Source: Paralithodes platypus | Taxonomy: Eukaryota; Arthropoda; Malacostraca; Decapoda; Lithodidae | DNA length: 64,000 nt | Direction: 5' to 3' | NCBI GenBank assembly: GCA_032716605.1 | Contig: CM064552.1 | Location: 720,182 to 784,181 of the forward strand | Part shown: positions 20,395 through 31,138 of the stretch, in pieces | How the letters are laid out: every line of letters begins with the position of its first letter | How positions within the stretch are numbered: position 1 is the first letter of the stretch | Translations under genes and position numbers: made by a program | Notes under the pieces: model-generated | Databases searched by the model: none | Seen by the model: the letters and a program-made list of their open reading frames with translations, nothing else | Told to the model about the DNA's origin: nothing

Positions 20395-20570
20395 GTCGAT
20401 AAACAGTCAAAATCTCGCTCTTTATGGATCCCTTCTCTCTCATGTTTCGCATATTAGTTTTGAGGTTTTAAGATTTTCGTGCCGTTAGTGTGTCGATTTT
20501 AACACCTTTCGCCCCATTTCTTCGTCAATGTTAAGACCTTTCGTGCTATTTACTATGGGTTTTAGAGGCC
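20395..20570 (-). mobile_element. TTAA-hairpin MITE, B-type fragment
   Basis: It contains CTCATGTTTCGCATATTAGT and three TTTTAAGA/TTTAACAC-type internal repeats, but lacks the hairpin core and both TTAA ends. Confidence 0.65.
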
Positions 20571-21029
20571 GTGTGGCACCGTTTTTCGGGAATAACTTAT
20601 TAACAAACAGTTGGATCAGAATGATATTTTGACACAGCTTTTTTCAGACCGTCCCCTATTTTTTGTCAATATAGTGCATCACCAAAAGTGTAGAAATAAG
20701 CCACTTGTCCCTGTGTCATGAGGTTAAAGTCGCACATTAATGACTAAGAAACGGACAAGGCTACCGTGGCTTACGTGTGAGAATCACCAAACCATTATTG
20801 CTCCTCCATCAAACACGGTAGTTATCAGCCACCACCCAACCCTATTATCGCCTTTGATTCAAGTAATCTGTCAATATCAAGTATAAATAAACAAAACTAC
20901 ATACTGTTGTACATTTATACTTGATATTATTATGTTCTATCCAACAACCAACTCTACTCCTAAAATCGATTAATGAAATATTACAAACACATGTGGCAGT
21001 CCGTGGATTCGAACCCAGGACGCTTTGAC
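20571..21029. other. no gene seen
   Basis: No recognisable coding sequence. A partial tRNA-like B box (reverse of GGATTCGAACCCAGG) is at about 21004-21019. Confidence 0.5.
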
Positions 21030-22010
21030 AGATAACTTTTATATTTTTTTCCTTCTTCTCTTTCTCTCCTCCTTTGGCCCTCCTCTTGATCTCAGCTCCC
21101 TCACCTATGTCTCTTCCTTCTTCACTTCTTCTTATTTTATTCTCTCTTGCCTTTACTGTCTTGTCTTCGTTTCCCTTTTTCTCTTTCTCCCCCTACTTCT
21201 TTTTCCGCCTTTGTCTCGGCTTCAATTTTTTCGTTTCCCCTTTCATCCTCACCATCTTTAATTCTTCCGTGTTCCTCTTCATTGCTGTTCTAATCTCCTT
21301 CTATCTCTTCAAATTGTTCTGTGTTCCTCTTATTATCTCCTTCTTTCGTGTACCTCTTCTTACTGTTCTTATCATCTCCTTCTTTTTCATCTTATTTTTC
21401 TGTGTTCCTTCTTATCTTCTTCTTTCTCATCTTATTTTCTCGTGTTCCTGTTCTTATTGTTCTTATGTATCTCCTTCATTCTCTTCTTCAATGTTCTTCG
21501 TTCTTCATGTATTTATTGGTTTTCTCTATGCCTTGTTTCTCTTCTTCCTTCTTCGTTCTTCATGGATTTATTGGTTTTCTCTATGCTTTTCTTCTCTTCT
21601 TCGTTCTTCATGTATTTATTGGTTTTGTCTATGCCTTTCCTCTCTTCTTCCCTCTTCCCCTTCCCCTCCTCCCAGTGGCCGTCCTAGGATGAGAGGCTGT
21701 TTAGGTATTTACGGTATAGCAATATCCATTCTAATGCAGTTACCCCTCGCGTCCATTTTCTATCTCCACCTACCGTTCATATTGCGTTTTCTTTGCCATC
21801 TTCTCTTCCTTTATTACTTCGTTTTCCTCCTGTTACTCCTTGTGTTTGTTGTTCTTGTTCTTCTTGTTGTCCTTGTCTTGTTCTTCCTTTTCTCCAAATT
21901 TCTCATCTTTTCGTCGCATTTTGTTTAACCTCTCATTCCTCTGCCTCTTTGTATTTATTTATTTTTGCATAACTTTGTTTTGTTTTCTGTTTTGCTTACT
22001 ATCTTCCTCT
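21030..22010 (+). repeat. polypyrimidine (CTT-rich) tract
   Basis: Nearly 1 kb of T- and C-rich sequence with imperfect repeats such as TTCTTCATG(T/G)ATTTATTGG. The long open frames across it are low-complexity leucine, serine and phenylalanine strings and are not genes. Confidence 0.85.
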
Positions 22011-22360
22011 TCAAACTCTGCTGCCATATTCAATATATCAATAGCAACATGAGAAAGCCATGGGGCACTTACGTAGATGAAATCCCTTGTTCGCTCTATA
22101 CTCTGGTAGGTTGGCTTAGCTTTATCTAGTTACGTTTACATCATCTATCAAGTTATTAATTTAGTTATTTTTTAGTTTATTCTAGAAATGTTAACTATAT
22201 TCATTTAGCTTATCTAGTTACATTTTTGTTATATATTTAGTGTAATTCATATATATTAGATTAAGATTGGGTAGGTTGAATTTTCCTTGACTAGACAATG
22301 TTAAGAACATTTAGGGAACATTAGGTCAGGCTACGTAACGTTAAGTCAGATTAAAAGAAT
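22011..22360. other. no gene seen
   Basis: AT-rich with repeated ATCTAGTTA and GGTCAGGCTACG-like motifs. Confidence 0.5.
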
Positions 22361-22449
22361 ATTTGGTCTATAGCACAATGTATAATGGTCTATAGCACAA
22401 TGTATTTGGTCTATAGCACAATGTATTTGGTCTATAGCACAATGTATTT
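22361..22449. repeat. tandem repeat, about 20-21 bp
   Basis: TTTGGTCTATAGCACAATGT is repeated about four times. Confidence 0.9.
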
Positions 22450-22919
22450 GTGATTGTTGGATAAAGTTGGACCAGAAAAGTGTCTGTTGGATGTTAATTA
22501 ATGAGCAAATACAGATTAATTTGAAGTAACACAATCTTGTTTTGTATTGGCTTAAAGTCAGTTTTCTATTTCAATGTATTTAATGCATATAAATTACTCT
22601 CTCTCTCTCTCTCTCTCAGAAGTTGTAAACAGTTCTTCAGTATTATTTTCCAAATTCGATCTTTACTACGCATTTCCCGGTAGAAATGTTCTCATTCTAC
22701 TGGGGGGCCTTTTTTCCCAGCTGTATTACATGCCGAACCTTGGTCGGCAACACTCGGTGGGTTGGGAGAGAGCCTTCTGGTTTGCAAGCGTTACCTTCCA
22801 CTTAGCAGCAAATGTTGTTAGGATTAAGTCCTGACTGCCTAGTACGGGCCGCAACGCCTGTGCAGTCTGTGTGCCTATGTAACTCTCACTCTTACCCTCT
22901 GTCTCTCTTTTTCCTGCAG

Positions 22920-23015
22920 TATGGATGTCACCGGTGTAGTGCTACATGTCACCAACATTCACCGCAGCAGCCAGTCGTTAAATGCTGCACCATAGTTGTC
23001 TGCAAGAGAGGTCAG
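22920..23015 (+). other. candidate cysteine-rich exon (speculative)
   Basis: A polypyrimidine run ending CTTTTTCCTGCAG precedes 22920 and a GTATTG follows 23015, so the 96-bp segment could be an exon in phase 0 at both ends. It would encode 32 residues with six cysteines spaced C-x2-C-x3-C-x11-CC-x4-C. I do not recognise the domain. No neighbouring exon is visible and the surroundings are repeats, so chance is a serious alternative. Confidence 0.2.
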
Positions 23016-23038
23016 GTATTGGACTGGTTCCTTGTCTG

Positions 23039-23417
23039 TTAACGGGGGTGACCTGCTTTTTGTTATTTCTGTCCTTTTCTCTTTCTCTGGCTTGTATCCA
23101 TTCGGCCCCATTCAGCCAACTATTTTAAGACGTATATCCCCATCTAGGTGTCGATTTCTTTCTGGCGAGCGATAGCGAGCCAGCATTATATGAAGAAATC
23201 CGGCTTCGCCGGAGAAATTTGTCTATCGAAAAATGTACAAATTTAGCCTGCTGTCAAACAAAAATAAAAAATATGCTGGCTCGCTACCGCTCACCAGTAA
23301 AAAAATGACACCAGGATGGGGATAAACGTCTTAAAACAGTAGGCTGAATGGGGCCAAATGGATACAAGCCAGAGAAAGATAGAAAAGGACAGAACAAAAA
23401 CAGGTCACCCCCCTTAA
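23039..23417 (-). mobile_element. TTAA-hairpin MITE, C-type (foldback)
   Basis: It runs TTAACGGGGGTGACCTG to CAGGTCACCCCCCTTAA. The two halves are inverted copies of each other for about 180 bp, with shared CTGGCTTGTATCCATT and CCCCATTCAGCC. The centre has the CCGGCTTCGCCGG stem and the ...CTATCGAAAAATGT hairpin. Confidence 0.9.
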
Positions 23418-23578
23418 GCATATACTGCTCGCTCTCTCTCTCTCTCCAATATACAGTGGGCTACCCTTAAATCGTTTACATACCATTCTCTTCTCACGGC
23501 AACCCTCAACTCAACCCAAGTGAGAGTAATATTGCAAAACCCGTAAACAACATGATGAACTCGGTATAGTGTGTGTGA

Positions 23579-23608
23579 GAGTGAGTGAGTGAGTGAGTGA
23601 GTGAGTGA

Positions 23609-23682
<74 letters not shown>
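23579..23682. repeat. (GAGT)n and (GT)n microsatellite
   Basis: GAGTGAGTGAGT units grade into GT dinucleotides. Confidence 0.95.
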
Positions 23683-23686
<4 letters not shown>

Positions 23687-23870
23687 ATACCAGACAATAT
23701 TAAATACAGTTCAACTATTGCATATACCGTAGCTAATTATAATACAATGTAAATCCCTTTGTAAGTAGTCAAACAAATCACCAAAATATAATACACATCA
23801 ATTAAACATCATATCCTCCACCGAGCTGTCACAAGCCTAACTTAATCATTTAATCATACCAGATATTAAT

Positions 23871-24130
23871 TATTCAGTTCTGACACACCACTTCAATAAT
23901 AATCTATTATTCAGTTCTGACACACCACTTCAATAATAATCTATTATTCAGTTCTGACACACCACTTCAATAATAATCTATTATTCAGTTCTGACACACC
24001 ACTTCAATAATAATCTATTATTCAGTTCTGACACACCACTTCAATAATAATCTATTATTCAGTTCTGACACACCACTTCAATAATAATCTATTATTCAGT
24101 TCTGACACACCACTTCAATAATAATCTATT
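23871..24130. repeat. minisatellite, 37 bp x 7
   Basis: The unit includes TATTCAGTTCTGACACACCA followed by CTTCAATAATAATC. The copies are nearly identical. Confidence 0.95.
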
Positions 24131-24179
24131 TCGTAATGATCTATTTATTGTTATCAATCTGCTTGATCTATTAACTTCT

Positions 24180-24505
24180 TTAAGGGGAGGTATTTAGTTT
24201 GTTCCCTACACCTCCATCAAGCTTAAAATTACACCCCCTTGAGTCCCTTTCTAGATAAATTTGTACATTTTTCGGTAGAAAAATGTCCCGGCCGAAGGCC
24301 GGTTCCTTTTAAATTACAGGCTCGCTATCGCTCGCCAGGATAAAATCGACACCTGAATGGCACGAAAGGTCTTAATATGGGGTGAAAGTTCTTAAAATCG
24401 CTAAACTAATGGGGCAAACGTTTTATAATATCAAAAGCAATGGGGCTAAACATGAGGGAGAAAGGGGTCAAGAAAAAAATCCCTCGAGTGAAGACCTCCC
24501 CTTAA
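24180..24505 (+). mobile_element. TTAA-hairpin MITE, A-type
   Basis: Clean copy with TTAAGGGGAGGT and ACCTCCCCTTAA ends. At 24265-24286 is a hairpin with arms ACATTTTT and AAAAATGT and loop CGGTAG. It is followed directly by the stem CCGGCCGAAGGCCGG, then GGCTCGCTATCGCTCGCC, then three TTAAAA-type subterminal repeats. Confidence 0.92.
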
Positions 24506-24540
24506 GGTCAATACCATTTGTATTGTCATGTATTACCTTG

Positions 24541-24637
24541 ATCTCTCTCTCTCTCTCTCACACACACTTTCTCTCACACTTACTCTCTCTCTCTCTCTCT
24601 CTCTCACTTTACTCACTCACTCTCTATCTCTCTCTCA
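24541..24637. repeat. (CT)n-rich microsatellite
   Basis: CT and CTCA dinucleotide-type runs. Confidence 0.9.
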
Positions 24638-25059
24638 GCATGCCACTACCAGGTATGCCCCAGGGTGACTTAAATTACATGGTCTAATAATATTATACGA
24701 TATTATACACTTTATGAAGGATCTGAGGGAATTATAAGGGTAAATAATATCTCAACTAACCCCACGACTTCCATATAACCTTCCTAATCTCAATATATAA
24801 GGAAAACTATATATATATACAAAAATACTAATACGCAGAATGTTTACCTTTGGTTTGAATACTTCAGGTATTTGTTTACGATTTTTCTATCTAAAATGAT
24901 AATTATATATCAATAATGACAGGATAAAGTAGTTTTGTACCAACGATGTATGTGTGCAACTTCACATTTGATGTATATTCCTCACTTATAACACTTTACA
25001 ATTCACTCTCATTGTAGCCTAGGATCCTGTACACACGGGGCTCTTGTAAACAGTATACT
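24638..25059. other. no gene; P-type MITE remnant
   Basis: At about 24712-24830, AAGGATCTGAGGGAATTATA and CGACTTCCATATAACCTTCC match the interior of the P-type element at 31735-31927. Its ends are lost. Confidence 0.5.
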
Positions 25060-25076
25060 ACTACTACTACTATTAT

Positions 25077-25111
<35 letters not shown>

Positions 25112-25128
25112 ATAATAATAATAATAAT
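25060..25128. repeat. (ACT)n/(AAT)n microsatellite
   Basis: Trinucleotide runs. Confidence 0.9.
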
Positions 25129-25322
25129 ACTTTAGATAATATAATTGCAAGAGGAAATAGGCTAGTCGATATAAGTTGATACCAAATTAATATGCTGGAA
25201 AAGAGCAAACATAGAATATAAAAACAAATATTAACCCAATAAAGCGACGTCCAGCATTCCCAAGCAGAAAACTTCGGAAATATCTGCAGGAAGAATCTTC
25301 TTGGCTTCATCTCAACACTTCT

Positions 25323-25324
25323 TG

Positions 25325-25373
<49 letters not shown>

Positions 25374-25505
25374 TCTCTGTTTTTCTGTCAACCAGCCAGC
25401 CTGTATGTCTGTCTGCCTGCCAACCAGCCAGCCTGCCTGTCTGTCTGTCTTCCTGCCTGTCTGTCTGTCTTCCTGCCTGTCTGTCTGTCTGTCTATCTGC
25501 CTGCC
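25323..25505. repeat. (CCTG)n/(TCTG)n microsatellite
   Basis: Tetranucleotide runs with variants. The open frame through it is repeat-derived. Confidence 0.9.
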
Positions 25506-25680
25506 ATAATTATGTAGACCACATAATGGTACTCAAGAACTGTGGCGTTATTTACTAAATATCCAAGATCAATTGAGTTTGCATGGTTTATGAATGATGA
25601 ATGAGCAAGATAAGAATAAGAAATACAAATGTTAATGTGCGTGCAAAATTATACATAATATCAATGACATAAATGTAAAA

Positions 25681-25893
25681 CTAAGTACAATGAAGAAGTA
25701 GTACGGTAATAGTGAAGCCAAAACTAAGTACAATGAAGAAGTAGTACGGTAATAGTGAAGCCAAAACTAAGTACAATGAAGAAGTAGTACGGTAATAGTG
25801 AAGCCAAAACTAAGTACAATGAAGAAGTAGTACGGTAATAGTGAAGCCAAAACTAAGTACAATGAAGAAGTAGTACGGTAATAGTGAAGCCAA
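25681..25893. repeat. minisatellite, 43 bp x 5
   Basis: The unit begins CTAAGTACAATGAAGAAGTA and ends GTGAAGCCAAAA. The copies are almost identical. Confidence 0.95.
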
Positions 25894-26145
25894 ACACATT
25901 GATATTATTGTCATTAATATTTACTAGTATTACTATCTACTGTATAAGTGTATATTCATTATTACTACTGCTATAATGTTATATATCATGATCCCAGCCA
26001 TCTCAACTTTCCCCTTCATCTTGTGTTATTACCGAGACAACAATATCCCGGCTCTCTCCTTACTGCTTCTCATCGTCACAACTTAGGGCCTTCTTTTCCG
26101 GCAGTCTTTTTATACCTGTTATCTGTACACTGTATTAACACTGTG

Positions 26146-26218
26146 TTTTGGTGGTGTAATGGTTTAGATGTTTATGTTCTGGGTGTGGTGTCCCGAGTTC
26201 GAATCCCGGGAGGACCAT
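26146..26218 (+). other. tRNA-like SINE head
   Basis: TTTTGGTGGTGTAATGGTTT and GAGTTCGAATCCCGGGAGGA give A- and B-box-like segments. ATATGCTTTCATTAGTTTATTC follows (in part) as the shared tail. Same family as 20246-20313 and 36478-36603. Confidence 0.6.
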
Positions 26219-26275
26219 ATGCTTTCATTAGTTTATTCAAGTGCATTGGGGTTTGTTATGGATGATTAATGTTCC

Positions 26276-26611
26276 TTAAGGGGAGATTTCCACTAGAGGG
26301 ATTTTTTTCTGAACCCCTTTCTCCCTCATGGTTAGCCCCATTGCTTTTGATATGTTAAGACGTTCGCCCCATTAGTTTGGCGATTATAAGAACCTTCACC
26401 CCATTTCTGTCAATTTGAAGACCTTTCGTGCCATTTAGGTGTCGATTTTTTCCTGGCGAGCGATAGCGAGCCTGTAATTTAAGAGTAAGCGGCCTCCGGC
26501 CGGGACATTTTTCTACCGAAAAATGTACAAATTTATCTTGTAAGGGGGTCTAGGGGGTGTAATTTTAAGTTTGATGGAGGTCTAGAGAACACACTAAACA
26601 CCTCCCCTTAA
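26276..26611 (-). mobile_element. TTAA-hairpin MITE, A-type
   Basis: TTAAGGGGAGATTTCCACTA to CACCTCCCCTTAA. The hairpin core appears as ACATTTTTCTACCG then AAAAATGT, the reverse of the 24180 copy. Confidence 0.9.
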
Positions 26612-26815
26612 TTATCCAGCTTCAACGGTTATGTCATTAAACGTGGCCTTATATTATAATAATAGATTTGCAGTGTACAAATAATACAACTAATAAGTAT
26701 TATACACGTTATACCCGAATAAGTGAAATCTATTGAAGAATATTAAACTACAGTATGTAATCGGAAATAAACGGAGAATTAAGTTTATCAGTCTAAACCA
26801 CAAGCAATATCAGGA

Positions 26816-27757
26816 CGCCAAATTATATAAGTTGATGTATGACTGGAAAGTAATTATATAAGTTGATGTATGACTGGAAAGTAATGTATATAAGTTGATG
26901 TATGACTGGAAAGTAATTATATAAGTTGATGTATGACTGGAAAGTAATTATATAAGTTGATGTATGACTGGAAAGTAATTATATAAGTTGATGTATGACT
27001 GGAAAGTAATTATATAAGTTGATGTATGACTGGAAAGTAATGTATATAAGTTGATGTATGACTGGAAAGTAATTATATAAGTTGATGTATGACTGGAAAG
27101 TAATTATATAAGTTGATGTATGACTGGAAAGTAATTATATAAGTTGATGTATGACTGGAAAGTAATTATATAAGTTGATGTATGACTGGAAAGTAATTAT
27201 ATAAGTTGATGTATGACTGGAAAGTAATGTATATAAGTTGATGTATGACTGGAAAGTAATTATAAGTTGATGTATGACATGTATGACTGGAAAGTAATTA
27301 TATAAGTTGATGTATGACTGGAAAGTAATTATATAAGTTGATGTATGACTGGAAAGTAATTATATAAGTTGATGTATGACTGGAAAGTAATTATATAAGT
27401 TGATGTATGACTGGAAAGTAATTATATAAGTTGATGTATGACTGGAAAGTAATTATATAAGTTGATGTATGACTGGAAAGTAATTATATAAGTTGATGTA
27501 TGACTGGAAAGTAATTATATAAGTTGATGTATGAAAGTAAGTTGATGTATGACTGGAAAGTAATTATATAAGTTGATGTATGACTGGAAAGTAATTATAT
27601 AAGTTGATGTATGACTGGAAAGTAATTATATAAGTTGATGTATGACTGGAAAGTAATTATATAAGTTGATGTATGACTGGAAAGTAATGTATATAAGTTG
27701 ATGTATGACTGGAAAGTAATGTATATAAGTTGATGTATGACTGGAAAGTAATGTATA
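26816..27757. repeat. minisatellite, 31 bp x about 30
   Basis: The unit is ATAAGTTGATGTATGACTGG followed by AAAGTAATTAT. Some units read GTAATGTAT, and there are two shortened units near 27255 and 27530. Confidence 0.95.
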
Positions 27758-28044
27758 TAAAGGTGAAATTGTGATAACATGAAGAGAAGGTAATTGGAGA
27801 ATGGTGAAGCAGAGACAGCATAGAGGGTGAATGGAGAGACAGAGACAACATTGAGGGTGAATTGGTGAATGGTGAAGCAGAGACAAAGTACAGAGAGGGG
27901 AGTACTGTACCTGTGTGACTTACAGAGAGGGGAGTACTGTACCTGTGTGACTTACAGACAAAAAAATAACAGGGAGGGAACATGGGCATGATATGTCACT
28001 AATAAAATAACGACAAGAGGGAATTTGAAAGGAATGGTAAATGC
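27758..28044. other. no gene; short local duplications
   Basis: GAGACAGCATAGAGGGTGAA-like and GAGTACTGTACCTGTGTGAC segments are each duplicated. Nothing coding is seen. Confidence 0.55.
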
Positions 28045-28425
28045 TTAAGGGGGGTGACCTGTTTTTCTTCTGTCCTTTTCTATCTATCTCTGGCTTGTAT
28101 CCATTTGGCCCCATTCAGCCTACTGTTTTAAGACGTTTATCCCCATCCAGGTGTCAATTTTTTACTGGTGAGCGGTAGCGAGCCAGCAAGTTTTTTATTA
28201 TTGTTTGACAGCAGGCTAAATTTGTACATTTTTCGATAGAAAAATGTCTCCGGCGAAGCCGGATTTCTTCATATAATGCTGGCTCGCTGTCGCTCACCAG
28301 GAAGAAATCGACACCTAGATGGGGATAAACGTCTTAAAATAGTTGGCTGAATGGGGCCGAATGGATACAAGCCAGAGAAAGAGAGAAAAGGAGAGAAATA
28401 ACAAAAAGCAGGTCACCCCCCATAA
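28045..28425 (+). mobile_element. TTAA-hairpin MITE, C-type (foldback)
   Basis: TTAAGGGGGGTGACCTG to CAGGTCACCCCCCATAA, with one TTAA mutated. The long inverted halves and the central hairpin plus CCGGCGAAGCCGG stem match the 23039 copy in the opposite orientation. Confidence 0.9.
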
Positions 28426-28660
28426 AGGACATTAGAAGGAAGTGTAAATAACAGAGGTCAAAATAAGAAAAGCTAACAACACAAAAGGAAACACTGACCA
28501 ACATTACAGTAAGATACGTTTGTAAAATGATTAGAGAAAGATATAGAATATAACATCATGAAAGAAGGAGATGGTAAATACAATACACAGGGTAATGAGA
28601 ATCTGGTCGAGAGTGAGGGGAACAAGAAAATAACGACGACAACATTAATAATCTCGTCGA

Positions 28661-28700
<40 letters not shown>

Positions 28701-28844
28701 AAGAACCAACAAGTAAGAACAAAGTTTATCCCAACTAACAGATGATCGTTAGTTATCCCTGTGGTGAAAGTTATAATAACGACATCATCATTACGCCCAC
28801 CCCATGTACAGTCGCCCTCATAAGTTCTGTTCATCTCCGTGATC

Positions 28845-29173
28845 TTAAGGGGAGGTATTTAGTTTATTCCCTAGACCTCCATCAAGCTTAAAATTACACC
28901 CCCTTGAGTCCCTTTCTAGATAAATTTGTACATTTTTCGGTAGAAAAATGTCCCGGCCGAAGGCCGGTTCCATTTAAATTACAGGCTCGCTATCGCTCGC
29001 CAGGATAAAATCGACACCTGAATGGCACGAAAGGTCTTAATATGGGGTAAAAGTTCTTAAAATCGCTAAACTAATGGGGCAAACGTTTTATAATATCAAA
29101 AGCAATGGCGCTAAACATGAGGGAGAAAGGGGTCAAGAAAATAATCCCTCGAGTGGAGACCTCCTCCCTTTAA
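28845..29173 (+). mobile_element. TTAA-hairpin MITE, A-type (nested)
   Basis: TTAAGGGGAGGT to CTCCTCCCTTTAA, very similar to the 24180 copy. It is inserted into the Tc1-like MITE just after its left inverted repeat. Confidence 0.9.
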
Positions 29174-29176
29174 GCC

Positions 29177-29386
29177 GGTATCACACGAGCGCTTTTTCCC
29201 CCAACATTTATCCTTAACACTGGTCTGGCAGCTTATGAGGTCAACATTTACAATATATATTTCGCTTACCTAAATGCATCTATGATCAGTCTTAGTTTCC
29301 GATACTATAGTGCACAATATTCCTGAAACACTGCCAGGAAAAATTTGATGGTCGAATGTTGACTATAAAAGCTCTCGTGTGATACC
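29177..29386. mobile_element. TIR MITE, unclassified (nested)
   Basis: Inverted ends GGTATCACACGAGCGCTTTT and AAAAGCTCTCGTGTGATACC, with one mismatch. 210 bp, non-coding. Confidence 0.8.
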
Positions 29387-29402
29387 TGCGAGTTTAGAGT
29401 CT

Positions 29403-29436
<34 letters not shown>

Positions 29437-29455
29437 CGGTGGTTAGTTCATCTCA

Positions 29456-29671
29456 CTATAGTCCGTTCATTCTAGGATGGACAAAAATCGAAACCCCTAA
29501 CCTCTGATTAGTCAAAAAGGACTGGAGTAATTAGGCTAATATTTCTACCATATGGGCAGACTTGGCTAGGGAATATGTGGGAAAACTGACAGCTCATTTA
29601 CTCTAGCCCTGTTTGAGTTACAGAGGTTAGGGGATACGATTCCTGCCCAACCTAGAATGAACACACTATAG
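29456..29671. mobile_element. CTATAG-ended MITE, copy 1 (nested)
   Basis: The ends CTATAGTCCGTTCATTCTAG and CTAGAATGAAC...CTATAG form long imperfect inverted repeats. A second copy of the same 216-bp length is at 52148-52363. A (A)31 run at 29404-29434 lies just outside. Confidence 0.82.
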
Positions 29672-29682
29672 TCAACTGGTAA

Positions 29683-30019
29683 TTAAGGGGAGGTATTTAG
29701 TTTGTTCCCTACTTTTTCATCAAGCTTAAAATTACACCCCCTAGACCCCCTTTCAAGATAAATTTGTAAATTTTTCGGTAGAAAAATGTCCCGGCCAGAG
29801 GCCGGTTGCTCTTAAATTACAGGCTCGCTATCGCTCGCCAGGAAAAAATCGACACCTTAACGGCACGAAAGGTCTTAAAATTGACAGAAATGGGGCAAAA
29901 TGTCTTAAAATCGCCAAACTAAAGTGGGCGAGCGTCTTAAAATCTAAAAAGCAATGGGGCTAAACATGAGGGAGAAAGGGGTCCAGAAAAAAATCCCTCA
30001 AGTGGAAATCTCCCCTTAA
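29683..30019 (+). mobile_element. TTAA-hairpin MITE, A-type (nested)
   Basis: TTAAGGGGAGGTATTTAG to GGAAATCTCCCCTTAA, with the standard core. Fourth insertion in the Tc1-like MITE. Confidence 0.9.
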
Positions 30020-30371
30020 AAGAAACCATAGCAGTTCATTCACACTGATTCTACTTTCATATACACAAGATCCCAACGAGGAACAGAACTTGTGTGAGCA
30101 ACTGTACGGTAGCGCTAATAAGTCATGTCTCAGCTGTCATCACCTTTGGCTCGCTCTGTGCTGTATTACTGTCTGTCAGATGTTGAATAGGGTGGGTAAA
30201 CGTAGGAACATGTTTGTATAGCTCACTCGAAATGAATAAATCAAGTCTAGATGTTGCAGATACCAATTATTGTTGATCGAAATATACTTGGTGCCGCTAA
30301 ATCACTTATTTGACCGACTGTACCCCAACTACCATTCACTCCTTGTAATTCTTCACAAATCCCTGGCTTAA

Positions 30372-30707
30372 TTAAGGGGGTAGTACTCGCTTTTTCTGGA
30401 CCCCCTTCTCCCTCATGTTTAGCATATTAGTTTTGAGGTTTTAAGACGTTCGTTCCGTTAGTTGGCGATTTTGAGACCTTTCGCCTTATTTTTTTGGTCA
30501 ATATTAAGACCTTTCGTGCCCTTTAGGTGTCGATTTTAGAAGGAAACGGCCTTTGGCCGGGACATTTTTCTACCGAAAAATGTAAAAATTGATCTTGAAA
30601 GGGAGTGTAAGGGGTGTTTTCTAAGCTTGATGGAGGTGTAGCATGGAAACTCAAAAATAACTAAATAAATGAATATATAGACCAATAACCAAGCACTACC
30701 CCCTTAA
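30372..30707 (-). mobile_element. TTAA-hairpin MITE, B-type
   Basis: TTAAGGGGGTAGTACTCGC to CAAGCACTACCCCCTTAA. Hairpin ACATTTTTCTACCG...AAAAATGT present. GGCGAGCGATAGCGAGCC is missing. Confidence 0.88.
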
Positions 30708-30821
30708 CCCTCATAACAAGTTGAACAACACACACTGGATCAAAGCCTTGCTAATTGGTTCCATAAATGAAGACTATATGTTTTTATTACCCAACATCTG
30801 TCTATTTGTTTACTTCATATT

Positions 30822-31073
30822 TTAAGGGGGTTGTGGTTATTTTTTAAGGGGGTAGTGGTTATTTTTTAAGGGGGTAGTGGTTATTTTTTAAGGGGGTAGT
30901 GGTTATTTTTTAAGGGGGTAGTGGTTATTTGTTTGGTCTATTTATTTATATACCGATTTTGTTTCGTTTTTGTTTCCTCCCTAGCCCTCCATCAAGCTTA
31001 GAAAAACACCCCCTTAGACCCCCTTTTCAAGATAAATAAAAAAATAACCAAAAACCAAGCACTACCCCCTGAA
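30822..31073 (+). mobile_element. B-type MITE with amplified left end
   Basis: The left terminal segment TTTTAAGGGGGTAGTGGTTA is present five times in tandem (about 22-bp period, 30820-30930). A shortened B-type interior without the hairpin core follows, and the right end CAAGCACTACCCCCT, where TTAA is eroded to TGAA. Confidence 0.8.
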
Positions 31074-31138
31074 ATATGTTGAGCTTAGAATCATCCATAT
31101 CATCACGCCTATTTTGTGACGCCCTGTAAACGTTTCTT

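Larger units (their letters stand above)
28809..30104. mobile_element. Tc1-like MITE with four nested insertions
   Basis: Outer ends CAGTCGCCCTCATAAGTTCT and the inverted counterpart ending AACTG are flanked by TA (28807-28808, 30105-30106). Subtracting the four inserts (28845-29173, 29177-29386, 29456-29671, 29683-30019) leaves about 212 bp, the length of the uninterrupted copy at 54154-54365. Confidence 0.78.

Noticed and set aside
21074..21928. 284-codon hydrophobic open frame that might look like a membrane protein
   Set aside because: It is a polypyrimidine tract, and its leucine, phenylalanine and serine content follows directly from CTT and TTC repeats.
26816..27757. Possible CRISPR array (regular 31-bp repeats)
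   Set aside because: There are no unique spacers. It is a head-to-tail eukaryotic minisatellite, as are the arrays at 58657, 59640 and 63502.
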